Positions 43,270 through 53,330 of a stretch of DNA of 64,000 nucleotides are shown in pieces. The notes beneath the pieces were generated by a model. The model did not search any database and was not told where the DNA came from. It was given only the letters and a program-made list of their open reading frames with translations. This stretch comes from Tillandsia leiboldiana (Eukaryota > Streptophyta > Magnoliopsida > Poales > Bromeliaceae): positions 12,165,024-12,229,023 of the forward strand of contig CM055065.1 of assembly GCA_029204045.2 (NCBI GenBank), read 5' to 3'. The position numbers and the translations under genes are program-made. Positions within the stretch are counted from its first letter, which is position 1. Every line of letters begins with the position of its first letter.

Positions 43270-44130
43270 AGCATGTAGGGCCCCTGAACCCCATGTAGCT
43301 TTTCCCGTGAATCCACTATGTTAAACACCTGTTGATGGTGTGTCTGGGCCATAGTGCATCAAAGGGATGCCACAGATGGACCCTGTGAGTTATTGTTAGC
43401 TGGATTGGCCTTCGGCTGCTTTTGCTGAATTTTAGAAAAGGTTTTAGGCCAAACAGAGGTTGGATTTGGATTCAGCGCGGAAAAACGCTTAAAAACGGCT
43501 ATTTACTTGTTAAATTCTGAGTCCGGATGCCCAAAAACGGACTCCCGAAAGTTTTCAGCGAATTCTGGTGCATGGGGGAGGTCGTAGACCGGCTGGGTGC
43601 CACGTGGCGACCTATTATTGGCCGGTTCACGATGCGCGGTCCACTGAGCAGCGCCGCATGGCGCATGCACCCGGCGCGGGGACACGTGGTGCCCCAGGAG
43701 TGGCCGGCGCGCGAAGCGCGGTCCACGGAACCCCGCGCTGGTGCATAGACCGGGCGCGGGGACACGTGGCGGCAGGTGGTTGGTGGGCTCACGCGGTGCG
43801 GTCCACGGAATGGTGCATCAGCGTCTCGGGGCGCGTGCGCGCGTGGAGGGAAGGCGGCGCGACCGGCGAGGCGGACGACCGGTCGGCGAGTCCCCCGGGC
43901 AGGACACGTGGCGCTCGGCCATTGGCGGAGGCCAACCACTGCATTGACCAGGTGCGGGACACGTGGTATCACCCGGGCACACTTGCACCGCTGTTGCCTG
44001 TTCGGGGGACACGTGTCACCTTCTGGTGGTTTCGGGCGCTGGTCGGACGGGGCGGCGGTGCGACTTGCGGATTCGGGCGCCCGAAAAGGTGCGCCCGAAT
44101 CCGGGAAAAGGTGCATTGTGGATTTTGGCC

Positions 44131-44138
44131 TATAAATA
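44131..44138 (+). promoter_or_regulatory. TATA box of Tek-Q LTR
   Basis: TATAAATA in GGCCTATAAATAGGCC follows the CpG-rich block, as in Tek-2. Confidence 0.75.
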
Positions 44139-45558
44139 GGCCCTTTGGGCCTTCATTTGGGACTTTTCCAGGCCTTTTCTGAGGGAGAGCCCAAGAGAGA
44201 GTTTGCTCATCTTTTTATTCTACATCTTGTGGAGGAGATCCAGGGTTTTTGGTGTCACGCACTTCGAGGTTGGCATTTTCCGGCGCACTGCGACGCACTT
44301 TTCTTATTTGCCCTTTTCGTCGCGTTTCGGTCCGAGGACTCCCCTGGCCTTCTCCGACCACCGTTTTCGACGATTCTTGCGTCGTTGTGTTCCTGAAAGG
44401 TAGGGCTTCGTTTTTTGTGTTGATTGTTTCTTCGTATTTCAAACTCTTGGCACGGTTTTCGAGGCACTGTTGACCCCCTGTTTGCTGTGTGAATTGTTGG
44501 ACGGCACTGAAGTATTTTGCCGATATCTTCACACTCGGACATCGGATTGAGGCGTGCCAATACTCGATTTCTATCTAACGCGTCGCGAGGATTATCATCG
44601 TATTTTTCCTGGAATTTTTCGAGTTTTCCCCGAAGGTGAAAATCCCACTTTATCAGAGCAAAGTTTTACAGATTTTTGTACTTGGGATTGTTGAGATAGT
44701 CACCTTGTCGATTTTGTAACTTGACCTACGAAGCTCGGTTTGGGACGTGCAGGTACTCGTTTCGAAGGGCTCGAAGCGAGGATCACAGCGGTATTTTTGT
44801 TGGATTTTTTAGAGTCCCTCTTACAGGTGTAAATTGAGCATCTTCTTCTCTGATTTTCAGGGACTGTGAATGATTGGGGAATTGTTGTTTAAATAGACAT
44901 CGGTTGGTTTGTTTGCAGGGTTATCGCATTTTCCCGTATTGTGGGGTGATTGTTGGAGACTGGGGATTTTGGCAGTGAGGGATCTTGTATTATTGTTGTG
45001 CACGCTTCTCGAGGTGGGTGGTTGTTGTATCCCTCTCCTTTGGTATGCTCACTAGGAACATCAGAGAATTCCGATGTTAGAAAATGCCGAATCTATTATT
45101 GATAAACCTTGCATGAAATGTGGAATTATATAATTGATAGTAACCATGTAATTGAGACATTGGTCGTTGGACATGATCATTATGCCATAATCACTCCTGT
45201 TAAAGTATTTACTTATTTGGAACAGCATGATCAGCTGTATGTTATTACTTAGTGATTATGTAAATAGGGATTATCGCTTTGAGACATTAGTGTTGGCACT
45301 CGTTGCTATGTCATAACTATTCATGTGAAATAGATCAAAATACTGGGACAATTACATGCTTGAATGGACATATGAATAAGCCACTATTCTCTGCTACACT
45401 ATCATTGGGATTTGACTTAGGAGAAACCATGCTTGTATTTCTTTCTCCTGTTATTTAGACTTCGGGGATAGTATACCCGGATTCGAGTGGGGGCTGGGAT
45501 AGTGTAGTCAGATTTTTGTGATCTGGGATAGACTGGACTTGATGGTAGGATATTGCGG

Positions 45559-45581
45559 TAACCACGAATCTTGGGTGGTTG
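45559..45581 (+). other. Hairpin unit of Tek-Q
   Basis: TAACCAC (45559-45565) pairs with GTGGTTG (45575-45581), one U.G pair included. The equivalent Tek-2 arms are CAACCGC and GCGGTTG, so the C-G pair became A-T on both sides. Confidence 0.68.
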
Positions 45582-45698
45582 ACCAGGCTGTTACTATTGC
45601 ATCAGATTGGGGATAGGATTCCTCTAGTAGATGGAGTTTCCCACTTATTGATTATTATCGCATTGATTGGGGGTACGGGTTATCTTTAGTGGAGGGTT

Positions 45699-47652
45699 TG
45701 TCACGCCCCGGGGGTTTCAATCAGCGGAAACAATCAATAAAAAGGGTTTGTTTTGTGTATCTATTTTTTTTTTTGAAATGCCTTCCTCCCCGGTGCGTGC
45801 CCAGATCCGCCGCATACACAGAATCACCCTGCAGACGGACAGTCTCCTCTGTATATGCACGGCGTCGCGGCTAATACAGCATGCAAACATGGAAGCTTGT
45901 TCAATCACAATAGTTCTCAACATTTACACAACTAAACTGTTCTGTAGGCCGGCTAATTTGAAAGGATAAATCCACGATTTAAAAGCGGTGCCCACCCGGC
46001 ACCCAGATTTCTAAAACAGTTCGAAAATCATAAATCCAACGAGTTTTTAAAACAGTGCCCACACGACACTCAAGTTTTGAAATCTGTTTTCTAAAATCCA
46101 TAAATCCACAGGGTTTTGAAATCGGCGCCCACACGACACCCAAGTTTTGAAATCCGTTTTCGCAATTCTTTTTCTTTTCTCTTTCATTCTTTTTTTTGAA
46201 AACGGCCGAACAGAGATAAGAACTCAAACATCATCCACAAATCCAAATAGTAAAGTTCCGACATCCACACCGACCCCACGAGGGTATCGAGAACCACACA
46301 ATAGTCTACAAGTAGAAAATGAAATGCGACAAGAAGGGAAAATACATTCTGGGATCTCAAAGGACCCGAAGGCTCCTGACTCGGCCTCACCGTCGCCTAG
46401 CCCTCACCCCTGAAAGAACCTGTCACGGAGTGGGAAGTTAGCGACACGATAACACAATAATAAAGCAGGAAAAAGTAGTAAAGCCAACCGTAAAGCTATC
46501 CGGAGCAACCACCCTCCCAAGAGGGAAAAGAGAACACGAACACCTGTAAACCTGCAACACCTGACCACGTCGGACACCTACACCGACGGGTCGCACCGCT
46601 CACACCTTGGCGCATCAAAACCCCACACCTACAGGGGCCCCACTACATCACCTCGTGGGTATACACGGGTCATAGACCACTTTTCCGGAAAAGCGCACCC
46701 TTTGCGGTGGCCAAACCGCGGGTGCGCGTGTTGCAGCCTCGAGCATAGTAACCAAGTACACCAGATAAAATTGATAGTAAAGAACCATAAAGATCACCAA
46801 ATATACCAAGTATAACTCAATAGCGAGGACCATAGAGACTATCCACGTTAGCACAGTTAAACGTATAATCAAAAGTAGTTGCAACCGTCGGAAGCCCGAC
46901 ACTAAGTCTCAAAATAAAAACCCACCTTGAAGTCAGTCGAACGAACCACCTGAAAGTAGACCGATCCCGAGCTCTCTCTAGGCTACTGGGCGGCTGGTGC
47001 TGAATAGCTGGGCCCTGCATAGAAACTGTAGTCAGAGCTAGACTCACTCGCACCGCTCCCGACAACACTACAGCAATACAATGCTAACACGGGGTAACTT
47101 AGCCGATTTACGGAACAAGGTCCGATTCCCGCTCAATGAGAGCCCACGGAACTCTAACAAAATGCCCAGTAGGTGTGAAAACGCTGTCTAACGACAGCCA
47201 GCGTGTCCCAACTGTACCTAGGTCCTTAATACACTTTAAAATTCCATAATAACACTAGTTCGAATAATGTTTCGATCCGTTCTCGAAATTCGGGAAACCA
47301 AAGACAACGCTGTAAGTTTCAGCGCGTCCGTTTCGATGAGACGAAGCTCGTGCTCACAGACTTGGGTTGGCACGTGACCCGAGGGAAAAGTTGGCCCATG
47401 AACACTTAGGGCACAAAACACATCTTCACTACTTGACGCTATATACTTAATATAACTGAGCTATAACTGGAGCATCAAGTATATAAACAACTGAGAAGTA
47501 AGATGCTCACCTGAATACCTGCCGGGGACTGGCCGGAGAGATCGCCGGAGCAACACCTCAAATCAAGGTAAGCTCGGTTTGGGACAATTTGCACCAAACC
47601 AGGTTAAAACCTAGAACAGGGTTGAGCACGAGGTCAAGAACCCTTGCAGCAA
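45699..47652 (-). repeat. Chr-M 3' LTR, first segment
   Basis: Read on the minus strand it ends ...GAAACCCCCGGGGCGTGACA. It contains a 67-70-bp tandem repeat (about 45980-46190), a 14-bp perfect palindrome at 46680-46693 and the LTR hairpin at 46693-46727. The small reading frames here also occur in the 5' LTR because the sequence is duplicated; none shows a known domain. Confidence 0.9.
46680..46727 (-). other. Palindrome and LTR hairpin (Chr-M 3' LTR)
   Basis: CTTTTCCGGAAAAG (46680-46693) is a perfect palindrome. Then the outer arms GCGCACCC (46693-46700) and GGGTGCGC (46720-46727) enclose the inner arms GCGGT (46704-46708) and ACCGC (46715-46719), with the loop GGCCAA. The other Chr-M LTR has the same hairpin at 60746-60780. 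Confidence 0.75.
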
Positions 47653-49563
47653 TGTATATACCTTCTTTTTTTGACGGGATCGTTAGGAAAACTTTTCACT
47701 GTGTTTTCTGCAATGGACTGGCCTGGACCGCGAGTATTTTTCTACGATTGAGCTCGAAAAACGGAGGACGGCAAAGCGAACGGATTCGGATTCCGATGTA
47801 CCGATCTCCCGGAATGGGGGTCAAAGCGTTTGCCTTTGAGTGGTGCATCGGAATCCGTGCTAAGTGGCCGGCACGCTTTTTGAGGTGATTGGAAGGATCC
47901 TTCTATGATCTGACTTCTCATCTTTTTATGATTAGGTTATTTTATTTATTTTGTAGTACCTCGACCTTCCGGTTTTCCGTTTTGGATCCTAATTGAATCT
48001 TTTCAGTTGTTGGGGGGGTTGAAATTCGAGAATTTTTGGGCCGACCATCGGGGCTCGCGGGTATTTTTAGATGTTAGAGCTCGCGAAACGGGGAACAGTG
48101 GCGCGATCGGATTTGAATTCCGACTCCGGGATCTCCCAGAATAAATTTTTGATGGTTGCTAGCTGTTTCGGTTGCATCGAAAGGAGATCGGGCGATCAGC
48201 ACGCTTTTCGAGGTATGTTTGGACCCCTTGGTTCGCACCCGATCGTTTAAGTGTTGAGTTTGGGGGATTAGGTTTTTCTTTTCCCACTCCTCATCGTGTT
48301 GGGTTCGTGCGTTAGGGTTCTCCTGAGGAGTGCGAAAGAAACCCCAACCCTCCTCCTACCTTCTTCCCACCATCCGACACCGGGCGTGAAGAACCGAGGC
48401 GACGAGATGGGGAGAAGGAAGGACGATCGCGCGTCCTGCGGAACCCGGCAAACGGGAGCGGGATGATCCTCCTTCTTCCTCCCTTACGGGTGAAAACGAG
48501 GTGAGCGTTTTGGGTCTTTCCGTGGTCTTACGGTGTGAGGTTTCCCTTTTGTCGGGTCGCGTGCGAGGCAAGTTTGGTACTAAACGGGAGGCCGCCGCCG
48601 CCGTGGTTAAACGGGAGGCCGCCGCCGCCGTTACCGTGTTCACGGAGTCATCGCCGCAGTCGCGGTGTTCGCGGGGTCATCACCGGAGCCGCGGGAGACG
48701 AAAAGGGAGGTTACTGTTCATCCCGTACGGCTTCAGGCCACGCGGTCCACGGGACCAGGCGTGCACCCGGCGCACGCCTACACGGCCCAGAGAGGCGGAC
48801 CCGGCGCACGGGCGCGTGCGCCAGCCCGGCCCAGGCCGCGCGGTGCACGCGCCAGGAGTGCACCCGGCGCACGGCCCCGCAGCCCGATGGTGCGGACCCG
48901 ATGCACGGGCGCGTGCGCCAGCCCGGCCCAGGCCGCGCAGTGCACGTGCCAGGCGTGCACCCGGTCCTCTCCATCGCAGCTGCAGGGGAGGTGGACCCGG
49001 TGCGCGCCTCCTGCTGTGCGCGGCCCGGCCCAAGCCGCATTGGTCCACCGTTGCGGCATGCTCCCGGTCTGCGCCGTCGCCGTCTGTTTTCGTGGACCCG
49101 GTCCACGTCTGGACCCGTGCACCAGCCCCCAGCCAATGAGTCTAGAAGCTCCGTTTTTGGCCCGTTTCGCCCCGTTTTTGAGTGTTTTTGACCACGACGA
49201 TGTTCTTTAACAACTTTTCTTACTGTAGTTTTTAGGCGCAAGGTGGGAGTGTTTTAGCGGGAGTTTCCGCACACCTTCTTCTTCGCGTTTCAGGTGGGTA
49301 CACCCTTAGAACCCCTTATTGCGGAATTTTGTTATTGTTATGTTTATCATGCTGTGGGTTTTGGTTTTGGGGCGTAGCGTCGGTTTCCGGCAGTCGCTTT
49401 TACCCTTGTTGATACGTTTAATGTTGCTAACGGGATAGTCGTTATAGTCTTACTTGTGAGTGCTCTTGATGATACGTTTATTGTTGCTAACGTGATAGTC
49501 GTTATAGCTTTAATTGTGAGTATTATTGGTATTGTTGGTTACTTTGCTCGAGGCTGCAGCACA

Positions 49564-49596
49564 CGCACCCGCGGTTTGGCCACCGCAAAGGGTGCG
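49564..49596 (+). other. LTR hairpin (Chr-P 5' LTR)
   Basis: The arms CGCACCC (49564-49570) and GGGTGCG (49590-49596) enclose GCGGT (49571-49575) and ACCGC (49582-49586). The loop is TTGGCC, the complement of the loop in the minus-strand elements. Confidence 0.75.
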
Positions 49597-50409
49597 CTTT
49601 TTCGGAAAAGTGGTCCATGACCCGTGTATACCCACCAGGACGGAGTGGGGCCCCTGTAGTTGTGGGGCTTGGATGCGCCAAGGTGTGAGCGGTGCGACCC
49701 GTCGGTTTTGTTGTCCGACGTGGGAGCGGTGCGACCCGTTCGGTTTAGTTGTCCGACGTGGGAGCGGTGCGACCCATTCGGTTTAATTGTCCGACTTGGG
49801 AGCGGTGCGATCCGTCGGTTTAGTTGTCCGACGGGATCAGGCATGTCAGGTTTGCAGGTGTTCGTGGTTTACTTTCCCTCTTGGGAGGGTGGTCAGGTTT
49901 TGCAGGTGTTCGTGGTTCACTTTCCCTCTTGGGAGGGTGGTCAGGTTTTGCAGGTGTTCATATTTTATTTTACGGTTGCTCCGGATAGTCTGGTTTGCCG
50001 GGGCAGGTGCCCGGTCCAGGTTATGCAGGGGGAGGGGATACTGTCGATTGCATGACGAGGAGGGCGGTTGCTCTGGTTTTACTGCGGTTTGCTTTATTTA
50101 TAGCCCTAGTTGCTTTCGTGCTTTATTTTCTGGTCACTGACTTCCCACTCTGTGACAGGTTCTCGGGGGTGAGAGTTAGGGCGACGGTGAGGCCGTGGCA
50201 GGAGCGCTTTTGGTCATTCGAGGCCATAGTTTGTATTTACTTCTTATATTGCGCATTTCATTACTTGTTAGTAGCTTACTATGTGGATCGCGATACCCCT
50301 GTGGGGTCGATGTGGATGTTGGAATGTCTTTTAATTACCCTTGTGGGTGGTTGTTTTGCTTGTCCCGATTGGCCGCTTTCAAACTACAAAGGAAAAGAAA
50401 AGGAAAATA

Positions 50410-50640
50410 TTTCGAAAACTGTTTTAAAAATGTGGGTGTCGTGTGGGCACCATTTTTAAAACCCTGTGGATTTATGGATTGCGAAAACCGTTTTGAAAAT
50501 CTGGATGCCGTGTGGGCACCATTTCAAAACCCTGTGGATTTATGGATTTCGAAAACCTTTTTGAAAAACCTGGTTGCCGTGTGGGCACCGTTTTTAAAAA
50601 CTTGTGGATTTATCCTTTGAAAATTAGTCGGCCTCTTTAA
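50410..50640 (+). repeat. 69-bp tandem repeat (Chr-P 5' LTR)
   Basis: GTGTGGGCACC recurs at 50441, 50510 and 50579, exactly 69 bp apart, each followed by an AAAACCCTGTGGATTTATGG-like tract. Equivalent arrays lie in the 3' LTR (56144, 56213, 56282) and, inverted, in the Chr-M and Chr-N LTRs. Because 69 is a multiple of three, a frame passes through with a repeated VWAPF peptide. Confidence 0.9.
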
Positions 50641-50898
50641 TACTTATGGAAAATGGTTGTATGTATCCGACTGTTGAACTAGTGTGGTTAAAGTGATGAT
50701 TGTATGGTTGTTGTAGTCGGGACGCCGTGCATATACAAAGGAGACTCTGCCCGTTCGCATAGTGAATTTGTATATACGGCGGGTCTGGGCACGTACCGGG
50801 GGAGTTTGGTTTCAAAAAAAAAAATATATACGTAAATTCAAAACTTTTCAGTGGTCGTCTTCCGCTTATTGAAACCCCCGGGGCGTGACAGATTAAGA

Positions 50899-50910
50899 TG
50901 GTATCAGACC
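50899..50910 (+). other. Primer binding site of Chr-P
   Basis: TGGTATCAGACC lies 8 nt after the LTR end, with one mismatch to the tRNA-iMet-type PBS. Confidence 0.82.
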
Positions 50911-52000
50911 CAAAATAGCTTTAACCACAGTAGTCGTTGTCCAACATCCACAGGAGCACATTACCACTAGCTACTAACTAATGAAATGATTAGGGTATAA
51001 TTGCGTAGAGATGCGAGAGTGCGGGACTGTTGAGTTTAGTTTCCGGTTTAGCTCGGGCGTTGTGCTAGTGTAGTTGGGTTATTTTGGAGGTTGGGGTCGA
51101 GGCCGGCTGCCACCGGGGCCTTGATGGTTGCTATGAGTAAATGGTTTAGGCAACCAGCATAGGACACGGTGGGTCTGCTGACGGTGTTTATGCACTTGGT
51201 GCGGCTATTGGCACGGCAGATCGTTGCGCCGGTTTTTGTTTTCCTTCCGAACCCCTTCCTCTGCCGACGTTCGGGTCGTCGCCTGCAACAGTGGTGGGTG
51301 GTAGTGTGACCCACCGGGGTTGGTTAGTGTGTCGGCCGTTTGTCGGTCGTGGGTAACTGGACAGCCGTTTGTCTAAACTTGTACCTTCTAGGTCTTCTGG
51401 TGTTAGGTTATAGCAACTAATCGGCCGATTCTTTTTGCACTATGGGCAAGGTATAGGTGGGAATGAGGATTCTTCCCCTATGGTTGTTACCCATAGTTCG
51501 GCTTTTTACTGTAGACACTGCATTGGTTGTAGAAATTGTCGTGATGGGGTCTCGGGGTGCTCCTTTGGGTTAGAAAGGGAGACCACCGGGGCTAGTAAAT
51601 CTTATTCGTTTGGGATCTGTTGACCACTCGGAGTTTTGGCACTGGTCACCTTCGGCTAGGAGGCCCTGTACGCAACTCTCTCTGTGGGGTAGACCTTGTG
51701 GTAAGTCTTAGAGCTGAAACCTAACGTTAGTTTTGACCGTCGCCTCGGTAGGACGGACAGTCGAAACGAGTGGTCCGGGATGGTGGTTATGCTCCAAGCT
51801 TGTGGTCGTGTTGGTGACGGGTGGAAGTGGTCCGTGTTGGTGACAGGTGAGTTCGTTGTTTTCGGGGGGAAAATTCCGGGTAGTTAGTAACCCAGCCTGT
51901 TTTGTTGGCACCTCTTGGAGCCTTGTGGGGGCGTTAGTGTGGGTTGTTTTCCTTGTCGTCGGGTTAGTTGTTTTAGACTTTTAAGGGTTCATCAGACCGA
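50911..52000 (+). other. Chr-P leader and decayed gag region
   Basis: I recognise no protein motif here. The stretch is homologous, in inverted orientation, to parts of the Chr-M interior (for example 51720-51850 against 58430-58560). Confidence 0.6.
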
Positions 52001-52220
52001 GCGTGTCGCCTTGGGGCGCACCCGTGCTCTTCGTGCGAAAGAAGAACGGAAGCCTACGTCCACGCATCGACTACAGGGAGATAAACAAGGTTACAGTGAA
52101 GAACAAGTCCGGGACTGATGACCACTTCGATCATCTACGAGGGGTACTGCAAATTATTCTCCGGACTCTCAGGGACCACAGGCTGTTTGCTAAGTTTAAG
52201 AAATGTGAGTTCTGACTTCG
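52000..52220 (+). pseudogene. pol: Chr-P RT remnant with internal deletion
   Basis: A frame reads SPWGAPVLFVRKKNGSLR, then DYREINKVTVKNK, then jumps to LRTLRDHRLFAKFKKCEF. The first part is the RT fingers region and the last the segment after the active site. About 120 residues between them, including both catalytic sites, are deleted. FLGHVLSATGI can be followed further to about 52265 after a stop. Confidence 0.85.
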
Positions 52221-52284
52221 CGAAGTGGACTTTTTGGGGCACGTTCTGTCAGCAACGGGAATCACAGAGAATGTGAGCGGAACT

Positions 52285-52510
52285 GCCCGACACACGATCC
52301 GGAACTGGCAGCAGTCGTCTTCGTTTTAAAACTTTGGAGACACCACATTTTGGAGTTCATCGTGATGTGTTTTCGGATCGCCAGAGCCTTGAGTTTTGTT
52401 CACAGAGAAGGATTTGTTTTTGTGGCAGAGGCATTGGTTGGAGTTGCTGAAGGACTCGGCTTGACCATTCAGTATCACCCCGGGAAAAGCAAGTGTAGTA
52501 GCGGATGTTT
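52285..52510 (+). pseudogene. pol: Chr-P RNase H remnant
   Basis: HDPELAAVVFVLKLWRHH, the segment around the catalytic glutamate, and LTIQYHPGK near the C-terminal end are readable. Frameshifts separate them and the final aspartate motif is lost. Confidence 0.8.
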
Positions 52511-52859
52511 TGAGCAGGAAAGGTCAAATCGAGGGGGAAACTGATGAGCGCGAGTACTTAGCAGGACCGGTACGGTCGCGTGACTTTTGCCCTTGAGGGT
52601 CAAGCCAACCCTATTAGAGAAATCCTGGAAGGTCAGAAGACAGGCGCACCGATACAGCTTGTTCGAGACATGATTCCCCCCGGACCACGCGAGCGACTTT
52701 TGGGCGAGTGCGAACGGTGCAATACGTTTTCGAGGGCGAAATTGCTTACCCGAGCTGCCAGAGTTGAAGGAGGAGATACTGTCAAAGGCGCACTGCGCTC
52801 CCTATACGGCGCATCCGGGTGACATGAAGATGTTCAAGGACGCGATGCGGTTTGAGTCA

Positions 52860-53090
52860 CAGTGGATCGATTGACGAAGTCGGCTCTTTTCCCACCAATC
52901 CATACGACGTGGGCTAGAGACACTCGGCTTATGTCGAACCGTTGGCAAAGTCTATGGCAAGCTATGGAGACTAAACCACACGTCAGCACGGCGCTTCACC
53001 CCCAGACCGACGGACAGTCCGAGCGAGCGATCCGGATTCTCGAAGATATGCTTCGAACCTGCGTACTTGATTGGGATGATGGATGATCAC
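52860..53090 (+). pseudogene. pol: Chr-P integrase remnant
   Basis: VDRLTKSALFPPIHTTW is followed by DTRLMSNRWQSLWQAM and STALHPQTDGQSERAIRILEDML. The DGQSER glutamate remains. The segment with the second aspartate (SDRDTRF) is cut by a deletion that removes about 25 residues, so the D,D-35-E site is broken. Confidence 0.85.
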
Positions 53091-53094
53091 TGCT

Positions 53095-53290
53095 GTAGAG
53101 CTTAGAGAGGACCTGAGCTTCGGTGAAACACCGGTACGGATCTTAGCACGGGAGGACATAAAGGATTGCGCAACCGGACGATCCCCCATGTGAAGGTGCT
53201 GTGGAGCAACCAGGAAGAATGTGAAGCGACTGGGGAACTGGAGTCAAGGATGAGGGAGTGCTACCCAGACTTATTCGTTGCAGACCAGGA
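53095..53290 (+). pseudogene. pol: Chr-P chromodomain remnant
   Basis: EDLSFGETPVRILARED followed, after frame changes, by residues matching PHVKVLWSNQEECEATGELESRMRECYP corresponds to the C-terminal chromodomain of Chr-G (595-650). This ties Chr-P to a chromovirus ancestor. Confidence 0.75.
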
Positions 53291-53291
53291 T

Positions 53292-53330
53292 TAAGTTTCG
53301 AGGATGAAACTTATTTTAAGTGGTGAGTGA
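53292..53330 (+). other. Pre-PPT hairpin and PPT of Chr-P
   Basis: TAAGTTTC (53292-53299) and GAAACTTA (53306-53313) form an inverted repeat. The purine-rich AAGTGGTGAGTGA (53318-53330) abuts the 3' LTR. Confidence 0.78.

Larger units (their letters stand above)
39921..43273 (-). mobile_element. Cop-B: 3' part of a second Copia element
   Basis: This is a close relative of Cop-A inserted into the Cop-A interior. It shows the 3' LTR (39921-41188), PPT, a noncoding stretch similar to that of Cop-A, and an ORF. It is cut at 43274 by LTR Tek-Q, a few bases upstream of the ORF start. The rest of Cop-B is expected beyond the window. Confidence 0.85.
43274..45698 (+). mobile_element. Tek-Q: gypsy LTR, left part
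   Basis: It begins TGTAGGGCCCCTGAACC, resembling the Tek-1 and Chr-P LTR starts. It contains a GC-rich block (about 43560-44110), a TATA box and one hairpin unit (45559-45581), then is cut at 45699 by Chr-M. The candidate duplication at its left is TAGCA (43269-43273); the partner is not in the window. Reading frames across 43499-44560 are GC-block shadows. Confidence 0.78.
47653..50890 (+). repeat. Chr-P 5' LTR
   Basis: It starts TGTATATACCTTC; compared with the 3' LTR about 25 bp are missing just after the start. It has a GC-rich block (about 48590-49140), the LTR hairpin (49564-49596) and the 69-bp repeat (about 50410-50640). Overlapping Arg/Ala/Pro-rich frames over 48356-49241 occur on both strands of the GC block and are not called. 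Confidence 0.92.

Noticed and set aside
43499..44182. 204- and 205-residue ORFs on opposite strands in Tek-Q
   Set aside because: Shadows of a CpG-rich LTR block; mutually exclusive and without motifs.
48356..49241. Six overlapping 95-218-residue ORFs on both strands (repeated at 54060-54945)
   Set aside because: They lie in the GC-rich block of the Chr-P LTRs. Both copies have them only because the LTRs are near-identical; there are no motifs and no codon signal.
50195..50620. 141-residue ORF with repeated VWAPF peptide
   Set aside because: Product of the 69-bp tandem repeat inside the LTR; the related Chr-M arrays vary between 67 and 70 bp and do not keep the frame.
52580..52822. 80-residue ORF in Chr-P interior as a gene
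   Set aside because: LEGQKTGAPIQLVRD corresponds to the spacer between RNase H and integrase of Chr-G; it is a pol remnant with frameshifts.
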